Part shown: one piece after another, positions 36,801-50,235 of the stretch | Numbering within the stretch: the stretch's first letter is position 1 | How the letters are laid out: the number at the start of each line of letters is the position of its first letter | Assembly (NCBI GenBank): GCA_019722365.1 | Contig: JADFUC010001012.1 | Location: forward strand, 124,001-188,000 | Direction: 5' to 3' | Source of the DNA: Lithospermum erythrorhizon | Lineage: Eukaryota > Streptophyta > Magnoliopsida > Boraginales > Boraginaceae | DNA length: 64,000 bases | Position numbers and translations under genes: made by a program | Notes under the pieces: model-generated | What the model was told of the DNA's origin: nothing | The model's input: only the letters and a program-made list of their open reading frames with translations | Databases searched by the model: none

Positions 36801-39800
36801 CCCCATAAGGCTAACTTCCTGAGGAAGAAAGATGCAGATTTAAAAAACATGATAAGTTGGGTAGAAATATGACAAATGAGTCCAATTACAATGTTACTCT
36901 ACAAGATAATAAAAACGGTACTCTTTCCATCGTTGTGAATTATCATTGAAGTAAAGATGTACATATTTTTAAATGCTGCAAAATGAAGTGTACCTTTAAG
37001 GAAGTCTTTCCAGGTGATGTACTGATCTTGGAACCATAACCAGCTGCAATCAATACCTGACGCAGTATTTCTATCCATGTCAGAGGCTTTAGGGACTTCT
37101 TCCAGGACTCCATCACAAACTCTTGATTTTCAACCTGGGATGTGTTAGGGGAGATCTTTCAGAATGCATAAATGCCATATTACATCAACGATGCTATTAT
37201 GAAGAACATAGAACGCTGTTGCTCAACAGCATAGACAAGCATCAGCACCAAACTTAAATAATACAAATGTTTTATATGCAACTTATTGAATCAGTTCATA
37301 TAGACCAAAAGGCATCCCCCAAATCAAAACCACAAATTTACTTTTATTGGTTGATATGGACTTCTCACAAATATTCTATGTATTCTATGCCATAAACCCT
37401 GAGCATCTACCTCCTAGTGCGAGAATAAATTGCAATACACTTGATAATTGCAACAAGAAATCCTTCCAATGGAAAAGAAGTACGTGTTCACATGTAGAAA
37501 GTGACAAACATAACATCATGCAATATGAACCACATTGTTAATTATGGGTTCCACAATGCAGACTGTATGGTACTTACAAACTGCAATAATCTGAGAAATT
37601 TGTAATTTTTAGTAGCATGAGGGAAGTTATCATGAGTAAGATCCATTTCCAAATCGGATAAAAGAACCTTCAGAAGAGACAAGTGAGCTTGTCCAAGCAA
37701 CAAAGAGTCCTGAAAGTCATCATGAAAACTGCTTATAAGGAAATACAAATATGAAGTAGTAGCAAACTTGCAAAGCTAAACACAAGATATTATCCACCAA
37801 AATAGAGTCAACAAACACTAAGAAGTCACCTTATCAAGAAATGCCTGAGCGAACTCATCCAGCGTAAAGGAAAACATGTCAATTTTAACAGCGTAGGTGC
37901 AAAAGAAATGGTATGCCTGCACAGAAATATAACGTTGATGTCATCAAGCAACAAAATAAAAAATTCAGATTTGAATAATTATATAATAAGAGATTAGTAG
38001 TTAATATAAATAAGATGGACAAAACAAGGAAAACACAAATGTGGGTTACTCGTCCTTCTATCTGAAGTTCAATGCTATAACGGGCTTTGGCAGCAATTAA
38101 TATAAATATATACCTAAAACAAACTTTATGCAACTTCTATAGTTCATATATTTGTATCTCACAAGACAACTATCAAGTCATGAGAGTATAAGATGTAGGG
38201 AAAGGAAATTGTGTCTAGACCAAAAATATTTGTTCACTGAAAAGAAAAGAAATATAAACTTAGTACTTACAAATGTCAGGGCAGGCTAATCTACGTTTCG
38301 TATATTAAGCATTCATGAAACTATTTTGTAACAATGACTGGTACTACTGTACTGCAATCATCGTGTCTAGTACAAGTTCAGATAAAGCATGAAAAATTGA
38401 TTCAAGGTGGAAAATAAATAAATTTCATATCCATTAAACATATCATGTGGAATCAATACTTCCTCAAGTACGAACTCTACAAAGGATATGAATGATTTCC
38501 TTAAATACCTTGATAAGTTTCTTCACTAGCTCAAGAGAAGAATCCCATGGTTGCTTGTCAAGTGGCAGCTTCATTTTGACAGAATTTGGAGGAAACTTGG
38601 AGAGCAAATCTAAAAATGACAGAAACATATTGTTAAATGTTGAAAATGTCAATGCACACAAACTCTGTTAAGCGTACAAGACACACAACATCATAGGGAA
38701 GAATGGGGAAACATCTTTCTCTGAGCAGACAACAATAACATAGAAAAATCGACACTGGTTGATGGAGCAGAGAAAGAAATAAAACAAGCGACAATATTTT
38801 ACCTTTGCAAAGGGAACAGCCATGCAGCCCATTTGTTTTTAAGTGAGCTGAACATGTGAACGGATTGGATCCTGCTTGTAATTCTTGCAACTCTAGTTCC
38901 TCATCATCTACTAGAGCTGCAAATTGATCCTGATCTCTTTGGCTTCTCACCTCTTCCAAAGCAAGCTCACATTTGCCTTCCCACGGTTGTTTACACTTTT
39001 CGACTTTTTGCCTTAACACCTGCAACAATGATGTGCCAAATATATGGTGCTCTAACTCCAAAATGTATATGTTCGATTAAATCATCAAAACATCCAACTG
39101 TGATGTTGAGATCAAAGCATGTAAATATCTGCTCCTCAAAAATTCAGGAATGAAATGATCTAACCCCCAAAATGTGTATGTTCAATGCAATATATCAAAA
39201 TCCAAATTTTCTATTGTCGATAATCAAGATCATGTACCTTTCTGCTCCTCAAACATGGTTTACTCTTCTCATGTGCTTTCTTTACAATTTGTTTCTGCGA
39301 AGTACAGTAGGTAACTATATGTGAGGTTTCAAACATTGGCGATCTTTAACTTTATTAAGCAATAATATGGATCTTGAGTCACTAAGCAACTTCTATAGTC
39401 ACAGAAGAAGAAATCGGTGAGTAAAGTCCAAGTTAAATGACTGACAGCGATAAGTTGTCGTCGCTGTTGTTTCTTCTTTCTCCTCTTAGGCTGACTCTCA
39501 CTTAATAGGAAATCAGCAGGAATATCTACTGCATTGGGATTTGTTACATGCCAAACTGTCATTAAGCCTTTTCCAATACCATGCCCCCTCATAGGAACAT
39601 GCTTCCTAGTCATCAAACCTTTCCCCATGCCATGAGACCTAGTTGTTGCACTTTTCACACTCATCAAGCCTTTCCCAATACCATGTTTCTGCAAAGGAGC
39701 ATCAGTGTGCAAGCAGTTCTGATCATCTAATGCAGGCATCCAGTGCTACAAAGAGAAGGAAAAACCCATATTAGGAGTAATCCTTTAACCCTTATGGTAA

Positions 39801-41055
39801 ACTGACAAAAAATCTGTCTTTAGTACCTTTCTCCGTTTGAAAACTTGTTGATGTTCTTGGCAAGCACGGTGAACATTCTTGGAATCTGATCAAGAAAAAA
39901 TAGAAGATTGATCATTGAACTTTTCACGATCTGCTCTCATTTTTTACAATGATAGAAATTAATCTCAAGTTGTGTAGCAATTTTTCTTCTCATAGTATAT
40001 AACTACATTATCTACCAATCTCTGTTCTTCCATTCCTTTACGCCGATGAAATATAAGGTTGACACTTGACAGTAATCTGAGTACACAACTACGAGCCATT
40101 TTGAGCTTTTTCTGTTAAAAGGCTAAAGTGTAACTACCCCGCATCTTTGCAAACTCAATGAACTCGAAGATACTCCCTCCATTGCCAAAAGATTGTCCAA
40201 TTTGATTTTCAATGGTCAAATTCCTCAAAATTAACAAACTTGGTATATCTAATTGACACAAATAACTTTGATCTAAATCAAAATTATCATGTTAATAGTA
40301 AACTACATTAAAAAATTACCATTTGATATAACTTTTACCATATACTCAAGCCGTCTCAAGTTAATCCATCATCTAGCAAAAAACTTCTTGTTTCATTATA
40401 ATTAATTGTTTACTTTATCAATGCAACTTTTTGCATTGGAATTAAAAAAATCTCTTTTGTCTCCTAATATTCTTATTTTCATGGTTTAATATCAATCTCT
40501 CTACTTGAAAATAGTAAAACAAATTATTATCTTAATAAAATACTTTTGAGCTAGATAATCCATTAAATTGAGACATAGAGAGTATTACACATCAAATATA
40601 AAAATACTAGAGTTCATAATTTCTAAAAATTCAATCTTTTTGGGATCGAGGGAGTACTATTCACCCATAAAACAAAAATGATCATTCACCAAAAATTAAG
40701 CAGAGCAAACAACTGAAGATTAAACTAAATAAATAAAAAACCACTTACCTCTTTTCTTACAATGAATAAAAGCATGAGGAGGAAGAGAATCAAAGATTTC
40801 TCCAAGTGGTGGACCATCTTTTCGAAAAATCTTAGAAAAAATATACTCTTTAGAATAAACCACTTCCTGCAACCGATTCTTGAAGTCTTTCTCAAACATA
40901 AATACTTCCTGCAATGGTTTCTTTTGTTTTTTCCTCTTTTTCCAAATATTAATTCCATTCCCATCATTTATTTTATTGAAATTGGAATTTTGAGCAAAAA
41001 AATAATCATTTTTTTGGGTTTGAATTTGTGGGTTTTGATGTTTTTTAGGTACCAT
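33832..41055 (-). CDS. RLT3-like DDT-domain chromatin protein, frameshifted in its C-terminal half
   Basis: Minus-strand exons: 41055-40749, 39885-39827, 39745-39446, 39294-39238, 39019-38803, 38609-38509, 37916-37830, 37709-37578, 37134-36994, 36818-36696, 36585-36133. All have GT..AG borders in phase, giving 659 residues. Exon 12 starts at 35820 and meets a TAA at 35757-35755. Later pieces are recognisable: FLGPCDKCDPG..FIFES..EVIDTD (about 35540-35400, two frame changes), LEMKHCRMCHATFELDFDLEEKY (about 34950-34880), and clean final exons 34311-34207 and 34092-33832. The signature KIFRKDGPPLG, three HG(I/M)GKGLM repeats, the DDT domain (YHFFCTYAVKIDMFSFTLDEF), a HARE-HTH-like segment (WIEILRQVLIAAGYG) and EIDESNPGEPWLLGLMEGEYSDL identify the Arabidopsis RLT3 type. 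DDT proteins pair with ISWI remodellers in the nucleus. No homeobox precedes exon 1. The last exons reading cleanly argues that the break is recent or an assembly error. Confidence 0.85.
40171..40656. mobile_element. Stowaway-like MITE in intron 1 of the RLT3-like gene
   Basis: The left end TACTCCCTCCATTGCCAAAA and right end TTTTTGGGATCGAGGGAGTA are inverted complements over at least 20 bases with TA at both edges. A second right-end-like sequence (AGAGAGTATTA, about 40583) lies inside, suggesting a nested or composite insertion. Length 486 bp. Confidence 0.75.
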
Positions 41056-41612
41056 TTATGATGATTTAAGTGTTTAATGAGTTAGTTAAGATGAGATTAA
41101 TCTGCCATTGAAATGATGGATAAGGTTTAGGAGTTGAAAATGGAGGAACTGTGAAAATGTTCAAGGGTTTAACAAAACTAGTAGGGTTTTGGGTTTTGTA
41201 AAAAATAAAAAAATTGGTGGATTTTTTTAGTGTGGCTAAACAGTAATTTCACCATACTACAGATAGGGGGCTAAAATAGTAACTAGCTAACAAGACCCGT
41301 CAATTATTATTAATCTAAATAAGGGACTAACTATTATAATATCATCAAAAGATTAACATAATATCATCAAAAGATTAACGACCGGCCAATATTAGTTTTA
41401 TAATAGTTATTATATAGTTCATGAACTTCAAAAGTATTTAGTACTTCATCTTATATGAAATTGTAAAATAACGAATATCAAGTGAGCAATTAATCACACA
41501 ACTTATTACAATTTAACGCATACAAAAAGTTTGCTTCAATTAAAGTTGAGTTAAGCGCAAACTTAGCCGAATTATAAAAAATGTATTATCTTATAATTTT
41601 AGCGAATTAATT
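41056..41612. other. Upstream region of the RLT3-like gene
   Basis: AT-rich sequence that should contain the minus-strand promoter. I see no firm TATA box. A 23-base near-identical doublet (ATATCATCAAAAGATTAAC, around 41338-41380) is a short tandem duplication. Confidence 0.4.
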
Positions 41613-42430
41613 TAGCACCCTATCCCCTTGTGCCTAGACTAACAAAAATATTATCTTAGAGAGATTATAGTATTAATTTATCGAATTTCAAAAAAAAAAA
41701 TTCCAAACCTCACGCATATGACTTCAATGAGTATTAATTTATCAAGCTAAATTAAAAAAGGGAACAAAACAAGAATTTAATTAGTTAATTTAGCACGCTA
41801 TCCTCTAGTTTGAGACCGCCAAAAATATTATTTTATAGAGTTTATTAAATAATCGAGTATTAATTCATCGACTTTCTACTATAGTTGATAATTGCAAAAT
41901 AAAAAATAAAAAAGAAACAAAAAAACAATAATTATTACCTCTAAAGACCCTATCCTTGTAGTCGGACTCACCAAAAATATTAGCTTAGAGAGTTTATTGT
42001 ACAATAGACTATTAATTTATCGAGCTTCTATTGTAGATGGTAATTATAAAAAAACAAGAATCTCTATTCTCGAAGCCTGGATCATGAAAATAAATATTAT
42101 CTTAGAAAGTTTATTAAAAAATCGAGATTAATTTATCGAGTTTCACAAGAAGGATAATTAGAAAAAAGAATGAAAACACGCACGCACCTCTATCCTCGAG
42201 TCGACCGCCAAAATATTATTTCTAGAGAGTTTATTAAAGAATCGATTATTAATTTATCGAAGCCATGTAATGATAACGCAAAATAAAAAAATGAAAAGTT
42301 TAAAAGAAAACATGAATTATTAATTTAAAGACTTTATCCCCAGAAATGGTACTCGGCCTAAAATATTATCTTAAAGAGTTTAATTAACACCGAAGATTAA
42401 TTGTCAATTTAAAAATTAAAAAAGGAAAAA
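41613..42430. repeat. Degenerate tandem array, about six units of 115-180 bp
   Basis: Units begin near 41613, 41794, 41950, 42065, 42191 and 42333. Each has, in order, a CTATCCTC/CTATCCCC start, a CCGCCAAAAATATTATTTTA-like block, an AGAGAGTTTATTAAA block, a TATTAATTTATCGAG block, then a variable A-rich spacer. The core blocks are conserved while spacers vary in length and content. Not a match to any satellite I can name. Confidence 0.8.
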
Positions 42431-43949
42431 GAACAGAAAAAAAAACTAAAACAAAAACCACACTGTTATCCAAACATATGACCATGCGTGCACCAACCCT
42501 CACTTCACCTTGTACAACTCTCTAACAAAGATTTACGCCAAGACGCGACGTCAAAAAGTCACAAGCAATGAGACACTTCATTCTTTATATTGATAATATA
42601 AATTTCAATAATAATGTACCATTGTTTGAATGTTAAGACAGACATGGAAGTGGTCAGGTGGACTCCATACCAATAAGCTAAGACTATTCATGTGAGCCCA
42701 GCCACAATTCGACAATTTATTTCTGTCACATCACAAGACCTCCCTCAAATAATATCATTTTTTTACCGACAACCACGCTATAAAGATCATTCGCAAAGGC
42801 CAAATTATTTTCTCCTTCCACATCAAATTCCAACATATACTCACTCATATTTTCTATTTCTCTTTATTTATTTCATATATATAATTATTAAATTTATAAT
42901 TACAAAACAATCGACATGAAAATTAATTAAAATTGACAAAATATTTATTTTTGAATTAAAAAACCTATATTGGTTTTAATACATTAAATAATATTATAAA
43001 TTTTTAATATAACACACAATATTATTAATCACTTTCTAACTTCGAAAGTACATACATAATAAGCAAACATACGAAAAAATTCTATTTTTTTTTTGCGGTC
43101 CAAATGATTACAAACCAAAGCTCTATTTATAGAAAGCTCGAAAAATAAAAATAGTGGTATAATTCTTTTTTTTATTTTAATATTATAAGTAATTATCAGG
43201 CAAAAAACTATTTAAAATTAAAGGAAAAGTGGGGTGGGGGCAATCACTTGTTGTCACGCCACGTCACAAAGAGTCGATGGCATTTTTTTATTGCTTGTGG
43301 GACCCACCATTTGGGTGGCAAAAAAAGATGGTCCGGATCAAATTTTTTGATCCCATTTCACAAGTACAAGCACCATACCAATCATCCTCTATTACGTAAA
43401 ATGATCCCCTTAACACCCTAATTGATTCCGTCATAGAAGTTTAAATGTATTATTTAAATTGAATCTGATTTCGACTTTTCTATATAACATATTTAATTTA
43501 AATTGTGATGAGGTATTCATTTAATATTCAAGTGAAAAAAAGATCAATAATGCCGATTTTAATTAAATATAATAACAATGTATCTAAATTATATATATTA
43601 TACTCATGTGATCTAATAATTAAGATATAGTCAATGTCAAGCATTTTGTCAAAACAAGGCTTAAAATTTATTTAGAGTAAGCTCACTTGAATCTATTAAA
43701 GGGGTCTTTTAATATTAGTGTATTTCTGCACTGGGGCTAAAGGAAGTTTGCTAAGGAAAGAACTCTTGTTATTCTTGAGTGTATTCACGATTCTCAACTA
43801 TTTAGTAATAATATTTCTTCTTTCTCCCTGCTGACTAGTCTAGGATTATACGGTAACCACGTTAAATTTTGTGTTCATTTCATCATTAAAATATTGTTGT
43901 TTAGTTTCTTATTGTTTTCATGATTCTAACCATTACTTTAGCTTCAGAC
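42431..43949. other. AT-rich sequence, possibly including the copia 5' LTR
   Basis: No gene found. The last 250 bases or so before the primer-binding-site-like sequence should be the 5' LTR if the element kept one, but I could not match it to a 3' copy. Confidence 0.4.
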
Positions 43950-46900
43950 AACAAATTGGTATCAAGACGCCGATTATGATCAAGATGGGAGGAATAATGA
44001 AGTCAAGTGGAGAAGTTTAATGAAATCCAACAACTCGGAATGTGGCAATGTAATAGTCGCGACGCCAATAACAAGAGCTAGACGTCAGATTGCAGAAGAA
44101 ACCCGCAACAACAAATCTGACGAAGAATTGAAGAAGAAAATAGGTCGCATGGACAATACGATTGTATTTGGAGAAGGACACATCAAGTACTGTCATGAAG
44201 GAGATGGACACTTAGAAACTCCGAAGAAGTCATGACAAGTACATGACGAAGAGCACAAAATCAAGCAGGCTACGGCGTCGGTCTCGCTCGGGGTTCGAGG
44301 AAGCGCATCACCAGCTTAACGAACAATTAACAGTACAATAAAAATTCCAGTGTATTCGCAAAATTTAGATGTTGGAATTGGTGACAGTTACGTCTTGTTG
44401 TTGCCGAATCCGGCCGCATAAGCATGATCACCTTATCATTAGTTTATTGTATTGCAAGGATAAGATCAAATTTAAAGACATTTCAAACGCATTTCAAGTA
44501 ACAACGAAAATCAAAGATGGAAGTTGGGGAATACAAAGACCAAGTTGGCCTAAACACATTGCCGCCATGAAGGAAAGAATAAATCGGCATGAAGTCATTC
44601 CCCGCACTACAAAGAAGAAAATTGCTAAAATATCAATGTTCTTTACGAAAGCGACATTGGAAATCGGATTGACCAAGGTCAAGAACAAAAGGAAGCCGAA
44701 TGCTAATATAGCCAAGATGAAAGTGGAGACAAGTTTGTCTCTGCAGGCTCCAGAAGCTTACAAGTTGCAATGAACGGATCATGATTCGGTCACCATATCA
44801 CACGAAAGTCCACATTGCATGCTATATTTTGTGAACGTTCACCGAAATTTGATGGCGGAGTTGTCTTAATCGGGCAACAATAACGCATGCAAGACTATTG
44901 AGTTGGAAAACTGTTCCACCATGAAACGACATGGTACTATCGACGACGGAGAATGTCTACATGCCCAACATTTGAAATAAGAATTTGATTTCATTGTGAA
45001 ACTTTAGAAGTCATGGTCAGAAAGCTTTGTACTCAAGTGGTTCTACTGGTGAGCAAGTGGCTTACAAGATTCTTCTATAAGAAGCGAGAAGGGACAAATC
45101 TTTTAATATTCTTGAAAGTAAATCGTTAATGTTCAAGCCACTTGGCCGACAAGAACGACAATTTGTTCCATGACATCATCGCCGGGTATCATAATGAAAA
45201 GGCGCTCAATGATTAATCAACAAGGGCTATTAAAAGATGCCAACGAGTAAATTTGGAGTTTTATAGCATCGCATCAAAGACAAGAAGATCATGACACTTT
45301 ATGCATATCGCTCATCACACTCAAAGCTTAACGCATCATACGCATAAATGAATGGGGACCATCTCGAATGCTTTTTGGGAGGTAACTACTGTGAATCCTT
45401 TGTTGATGATTTTTCAAGAAGTATTAAACAATGAAGAATAATTATGAGGTCGCTGGATATCTTCTTTCGAGAGCGGAAGAAACAATAGAGACTCAAACTA
45501 ATCGAAAAATCGCTGCGAAGGTCGATAATGGCGGCGAATACAAAAATGCATTCTTTGTTTGATGCAATAGAAATGATGGAATTGCAAGACATTTTTTGGT
45601 AAGACATACTCTCAACAAAACGGAGTGGCCGAAGGCCAATGACCGCATTATCATAGGGAAAAAGCTCATTGTATGCTTTTTCTAAATCGGGCTGGGAAAG
45701 GCCATTGGCCGAGGCGATTTACGTCATTATCTCATCAACAAAGCTTCCGTCAACCGTGTTTGCCACGTTTATACTCCTTGAGGCGCTGTCGCCCAATACA
45801 TCGACCACGACTGATTACATATATTTGACGCCCGAGTTATTATCACGACGGAGTCCAAATTAGACCTTTAAATCCAAGAAAGTCATCTTCTTGGGATTTG
45901 CTAGTGGTGGGCGGATATTGATTGGTGGTTTTCTTTGAGTCAAAGAAGATACACAAGTAGAGATGTTACATTTGACGAGATTTAGTATTGGGACAACGAA
46001 CAATTGCAAACAGGCTCGAGCGGAGCTTCTCGACGAGTGGTACTCCAAAACCGCGAGCAAAGCTGGTTCGATGTTCAAGAGGACTACATTGCAGCTTGAA
46101 GATATCATGTTCCCAAGAATGACGTGGAGCTCATGAAGACGGTTTGTCAGACTTCGCAAAACCCAAAAGAAATATTAGAAACCGCAAAGTTCAACGATAT
46201 CATACAGTATGCACTTCCAAATAGAAGTGAAGATATTCCATGATCTTACTTAGAAGCTCGTCATAGTTCGAAGTGACACATTGGATAAAATATGGTGATT
46301 TGATTCTTTATCAAAGAACCATACTGGATTCACAAGAGCTCTTTTATAGTAAAAAGTCGCTGGATGTAAATGGGTTCTTTGCTAAGAAAGATTTATATCG
46401 AAGTTGAAGACAAAATCAAGCATAAAGCAAGATTAGTGGCGAAAGGATTTGCACAACTCGAAGGAATTGGGATTAAATGAAGTTTCTTCCTGCTATGTAA
46501 ACACTCGCTCATTCGTGTTTTATTGGCCTTAGTACCAACGAACCTCGAAGAATTAACTCGATGTAAAATAGCATTCTTACATGAAGCCACCCTAGAAGAA
46601 GAGATCTATATGATCAAATCTTCGAGGGTTCAAAACTGTTGAAAAGAGAATTGGGTTTGTAAATTGAAGAAGTCTTTGCACGGATTGAATCAACTGCCAT
46701 AATAACGGTACAAGAGATTCGATCAATTTATGAAGTGATCAAGGTTTCAAAGCATATGAGTTCATATGATCATTGGCGCATATTTTCAAGAAGCTTCATA
46801 AGCGTATTATTAACATTTATCTTATATGTTGATGATATGTTAATATCCTGCTTCAGTAGCGCTGAGGTGCAAAACACGTAAAGACTAGTCGAGTAAATCC

Positions 46901-47430
46901 TTCATACGAAAGACTAAAGCAAGGGCGAAAATACTGCTGGTACGGTAACAAAATGATCAAAGTTAGCAGCGGTGTGGCTAACGCCAGCCTCGATACTTAA
47001 AGAAAACCGTTAGTACGTTTGCCTTTAATCGAGAAGTAAAAATCCGTGAACACTCATTCGCTTCCGCACACGTAGTTTTAGCGCCAATATCACCCACAAC
47101 CGAAGACATCAAGAAAATGTCCAAGGTTCATATGCAAATGCAAAGGGGATCATTAATGTATGCTGGCGGTCACGCATCGCACATCTCGCTACTGCGAACA
47201 CGCTAGTCACAGGTTTTATAGTCCCGATATCGCAAGCAAAGAAAGTCGTGATCGCTTAGATACTCACGGCGAATATCAGACGCTGGGTTAAAGTACGGTA
47301 GAATCTGAGACTAGCTGGGTCAACATGTTATCGCGTACTCGATTATGTCAAGATTTGGATAAGCGACGTCCACTTCGATTACATCTTTACACTCGCAAGA
47401 GAATCCGCTTAGTTGATGCTCGACTTTTTA
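43950..47430 (+). mobile_element. Heavily decayed Ty1/copia retrotransposon
   Basis: Starts with ATTGGTATCAAGACGC (about 43953), one or two changes from the usual initiator-tRNA primer-binding site TGGTATCAGAGC. Downstream, relics occur in polyprotein order. Gag-like open frames lie at 44020-44235 and 44369-44773. Integrase core pieces span about 45400-45870 (TNRKIAAKVDNGGEYKN, GIARHFLVRHT, a degraded QNGVAER, NRAG, then YHDGVQ and SSSWD). Reverse-transcriptase pieces span about 46430-46850 (VAKGFAQ, LDVK.AFLHEATLEEEIYMI, LYVDDMLI), and an RNase H-side GSLMYA lies near 47155. Frames change constantly, so no product is possible. LTR ends and target duplication were not found. Confidence 0.85.
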
Positions 47431-49400
47431 CAATCAACTGTTGTTTGTCTACTATAGGCGGTTGAGTAGTTGACATTCAAGTTTTGTTGTTAACATTATG
47501 AATTTCACTAGTTTATGATATAAACTTTTAGCAGGATAACAAAATTGTTCGACATGAACAATTAGGCTGAATTATGTTTATGGCAATCTCCCGTTCATGT
47601 TGTTTATACCTAGTCAAGGCATAGATAGGTCTGATTCCATGGACATATTCGGATACCTTTTCTAGTTTCTTCTGTTTTTCTTCGTTTTTTCATGATAATT
47701 AAAATTTGTCTAAGGATGTGGTTTCTCCTGGAGCTTGAGCACAAGCATACTGTTCGTGCTATCTCACAAGTTTTCTTGCAAACAATCTACCCTGTATGTA
47801 TATGCTGACTTACTGGTTAGTTTATGTAAAGGTCATTCTAGGTTCATTCCTAATAAATACCAAAAAGGATATGGCTGGTAACAGGGCCATTTAATTTAAA
47901 TAAAATTATTTTCATCGCTAAGAACAATATTTCTATTTGAAACGAAAGGACCCTATCGCCAAATGGCATCTTCAGCCTCCTCCTGTTATGCATATGCCAG
48001 AATGGAGAAGCCGCAGTAAGATTGCATCCCTAGTGTGATGCTCCTTAAAATCACATAATCCATAACATGTTAGTTTACATACCAGTGCCACAGACCACAT
48101 GTTTTAGTTTTTCTACATTGGGTAGCTTATGCTTTTCATTAATCATACAATAACTGAAGTCTTGAGTAGAGACTTATATGCATATGTTTCTTGGTTATTA
48201 TTGTCTCATACTCCAGGTTATTTCAAATATTTGTTATTTATACACTTTTTGGTTTTATGTAATTTGGGGCATGGGGGTGTCATTTATGGGATTCTACATT
48301 ATTTCATTCTGGGATACCAATCATGGTACAATTCAGATCCCTGAATTTGGACACTGAATGTACTAAGGCAAATTCTATGAATCTAAAGTTTGTCAAAAGA
48401 AACTAATCAGCAACCATGTCAGCATGCATGTAAGTAATAATTCCTCTATTTCTGTTATTATTATTCCAAGTTGACTCCCGGAGAAGGAAGATTGTTGATT
48501 ATTTCAAGACTCCACCTACAAGGATCATTGGAGCACAAGAAGCAGTTCTTTAAAATGCAATTTTAGGGTAACTATTTTTTCACTCCAATATTTGATAATT
48601 ATTCCGTATAATTAATATATTTGTAATTATGTATCAACTTTTACGATGGACTAATAATATTAAAGTATGAGATTGAAATAATTAAACTAATCTTCACGCT
48701 CGATGTTTTTATTATTTTAATATGATACGTTTATCGATATCTAATAATTTTCATCTTCGTATTTGGCATACACGGTATCTTTTAAGAAAATTAGTATAAA
48801 GCTATGAAAAGATACATTCTTCTTGCTTCTATCATTGCTTACTATCGAGTGTGAGCGTTTCCATGGGCTCATCTAGTTATCAAGCCAACCCGACCTTAGT
48901 CACTTGAGATTAGCTTGATAAGACTCGATTAAAAATATAATTTTTTTTTAAATAAAACTCATTGGAAAAAAATATCTTTACGCCCGCTATTTTCATGCTC
49001 TCAAATAATGTGTTCTATTTTTTAAAATCAAGGATAATACACTATCCAAATTTCGCAACTAGACTAGTCTTAAAAGTGTCAAGGATAAAACTAGTCGTCC
49101 TACTAAATTTGTGAAAAACATAAATTCTACAGTACTATTTAATTTGTTTAAAAATTCATTGGCCTTGCCCCTATATATTTGTATTTAATTTATTCTTATA
49201 TCAAAATCTTGATTCCGTACATACAATAAAAATAATAATCAAAATTAAATACTTAAATTTCCATTACAATAAAATAAAATAAAATGAAAAGACTTGAGAT
49301 GACCCACAAAAACACACACCTTGTGCCTTATTTCTTGTTGTAGCATGAAAGAGGGAGAGGAAATATGAAAAAGTTTACCAAATGAGCTGTTTTCCCTTCT
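47431..49400. other. Intergenic region with possible exon relics of an unrecognised gene
   Basis: Three short plus-strand stretches look protein-like but I cannot name them: FLELEHKHTVRAISQVFLQ-like around 47722-47780 (one frame change), KDPIAKWHLQPPPVMHMPEW near 47949-48008, and SRRRKIVDYFKTPPTRIIGA near 48476-48536. No linking splice model could be defended. The remainder is AT-rich. Confidence 0.25.
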
Positions 49401-50235
49401 CCCTCTAGCAAGTGGAATTTATTTATTCAGCACACAGTTTTATAACTGTTCACTGTGGAATTTGTTTCCATTTGTTGAAGTTTTTAAGGAAAAAAGAAAG
49501 CTTTAATCTTGTTGGGGTCTTTTTGCAGATGCCCATATTATTATATACTCATATCTATACATTTATATCATACTGTGATATTATTACTGGATTCTTGAAG
49601 CAATAAGAGCTCAAGATTGGATTTTTTTTGTCTAGTTGTATCTTTGGAACTTGATTAGTTATTGGCAATAAATTTATCAAGTTGTGTGTAGTTAAAGGTG
49701 GATTTGGAAGGGTTTAGCTTCTTTTAGTTGACCAAGATCACTTTTTTATGCTTTCATACTGATGCTGGAAATGTTATATTTGATTTAAGGTCTATTTAAT
49801 TGAAGTTTTTTTTATTTGGGGTTTGCTTTTAATTCCCTTTTTTGGTTTGTTAGTATTTGTTACCTACTTGTATTGAGAAAACGGTATCTGGTTAAGGCAA
49901 TTGGTAGTTGTTTGTAATCAAGATTTGTACTTTAGGGCAGTTAGTTCATGTTGAAGTGGAAATAGACGTACTTTAGAAGGGAAATGGATCAGTGATCTTG
50001 TTTGGAGATGTATGTTTGGATGGTTGTAGTGTTCTATCCAACTAAGTATGTGATCTAGATCTTACAAGGCAGCATACGATTCATATACTTGTTGCTTCAA
50101 TTGGATTCTATGTTGAAAAAATGTGATATTAAGTATGCTGGTTCGAGTTTAGTCGTTTCCATGGTCTGCAATCAGATTAAGTTGTAAAGAAGGGTTCAAA
50201 CTTTGGTGTGCAGATGAATTTATAAAGGGGTTGTC
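49401..50235. other. Upstream region of the ethylene-receptor pseudogene
   Basis: T-rich sequence in front of the ATG at 50236, without any recognised gene. TTTATAAAGGGG ends 12 bases before the ATG and is too close to be its TATA box. Confidence 0.4.

Noticed and set aside
40762..41061. 99-codon plus-strand frame
   Set aside because: Antisense shadow of RLT3-like exon 1.
41613..42430. CRISPR-like array
   Set aside because: Units are long, imperfect and lack regular unique spacers, and the DNA is clearly plant nuclear.
43440..43950. Complete copia 5' LTR
   Set aside because: A primer-binding-site-like sequence follows, but I could not find a matching 3' copy, so LTR ends are not claimed.
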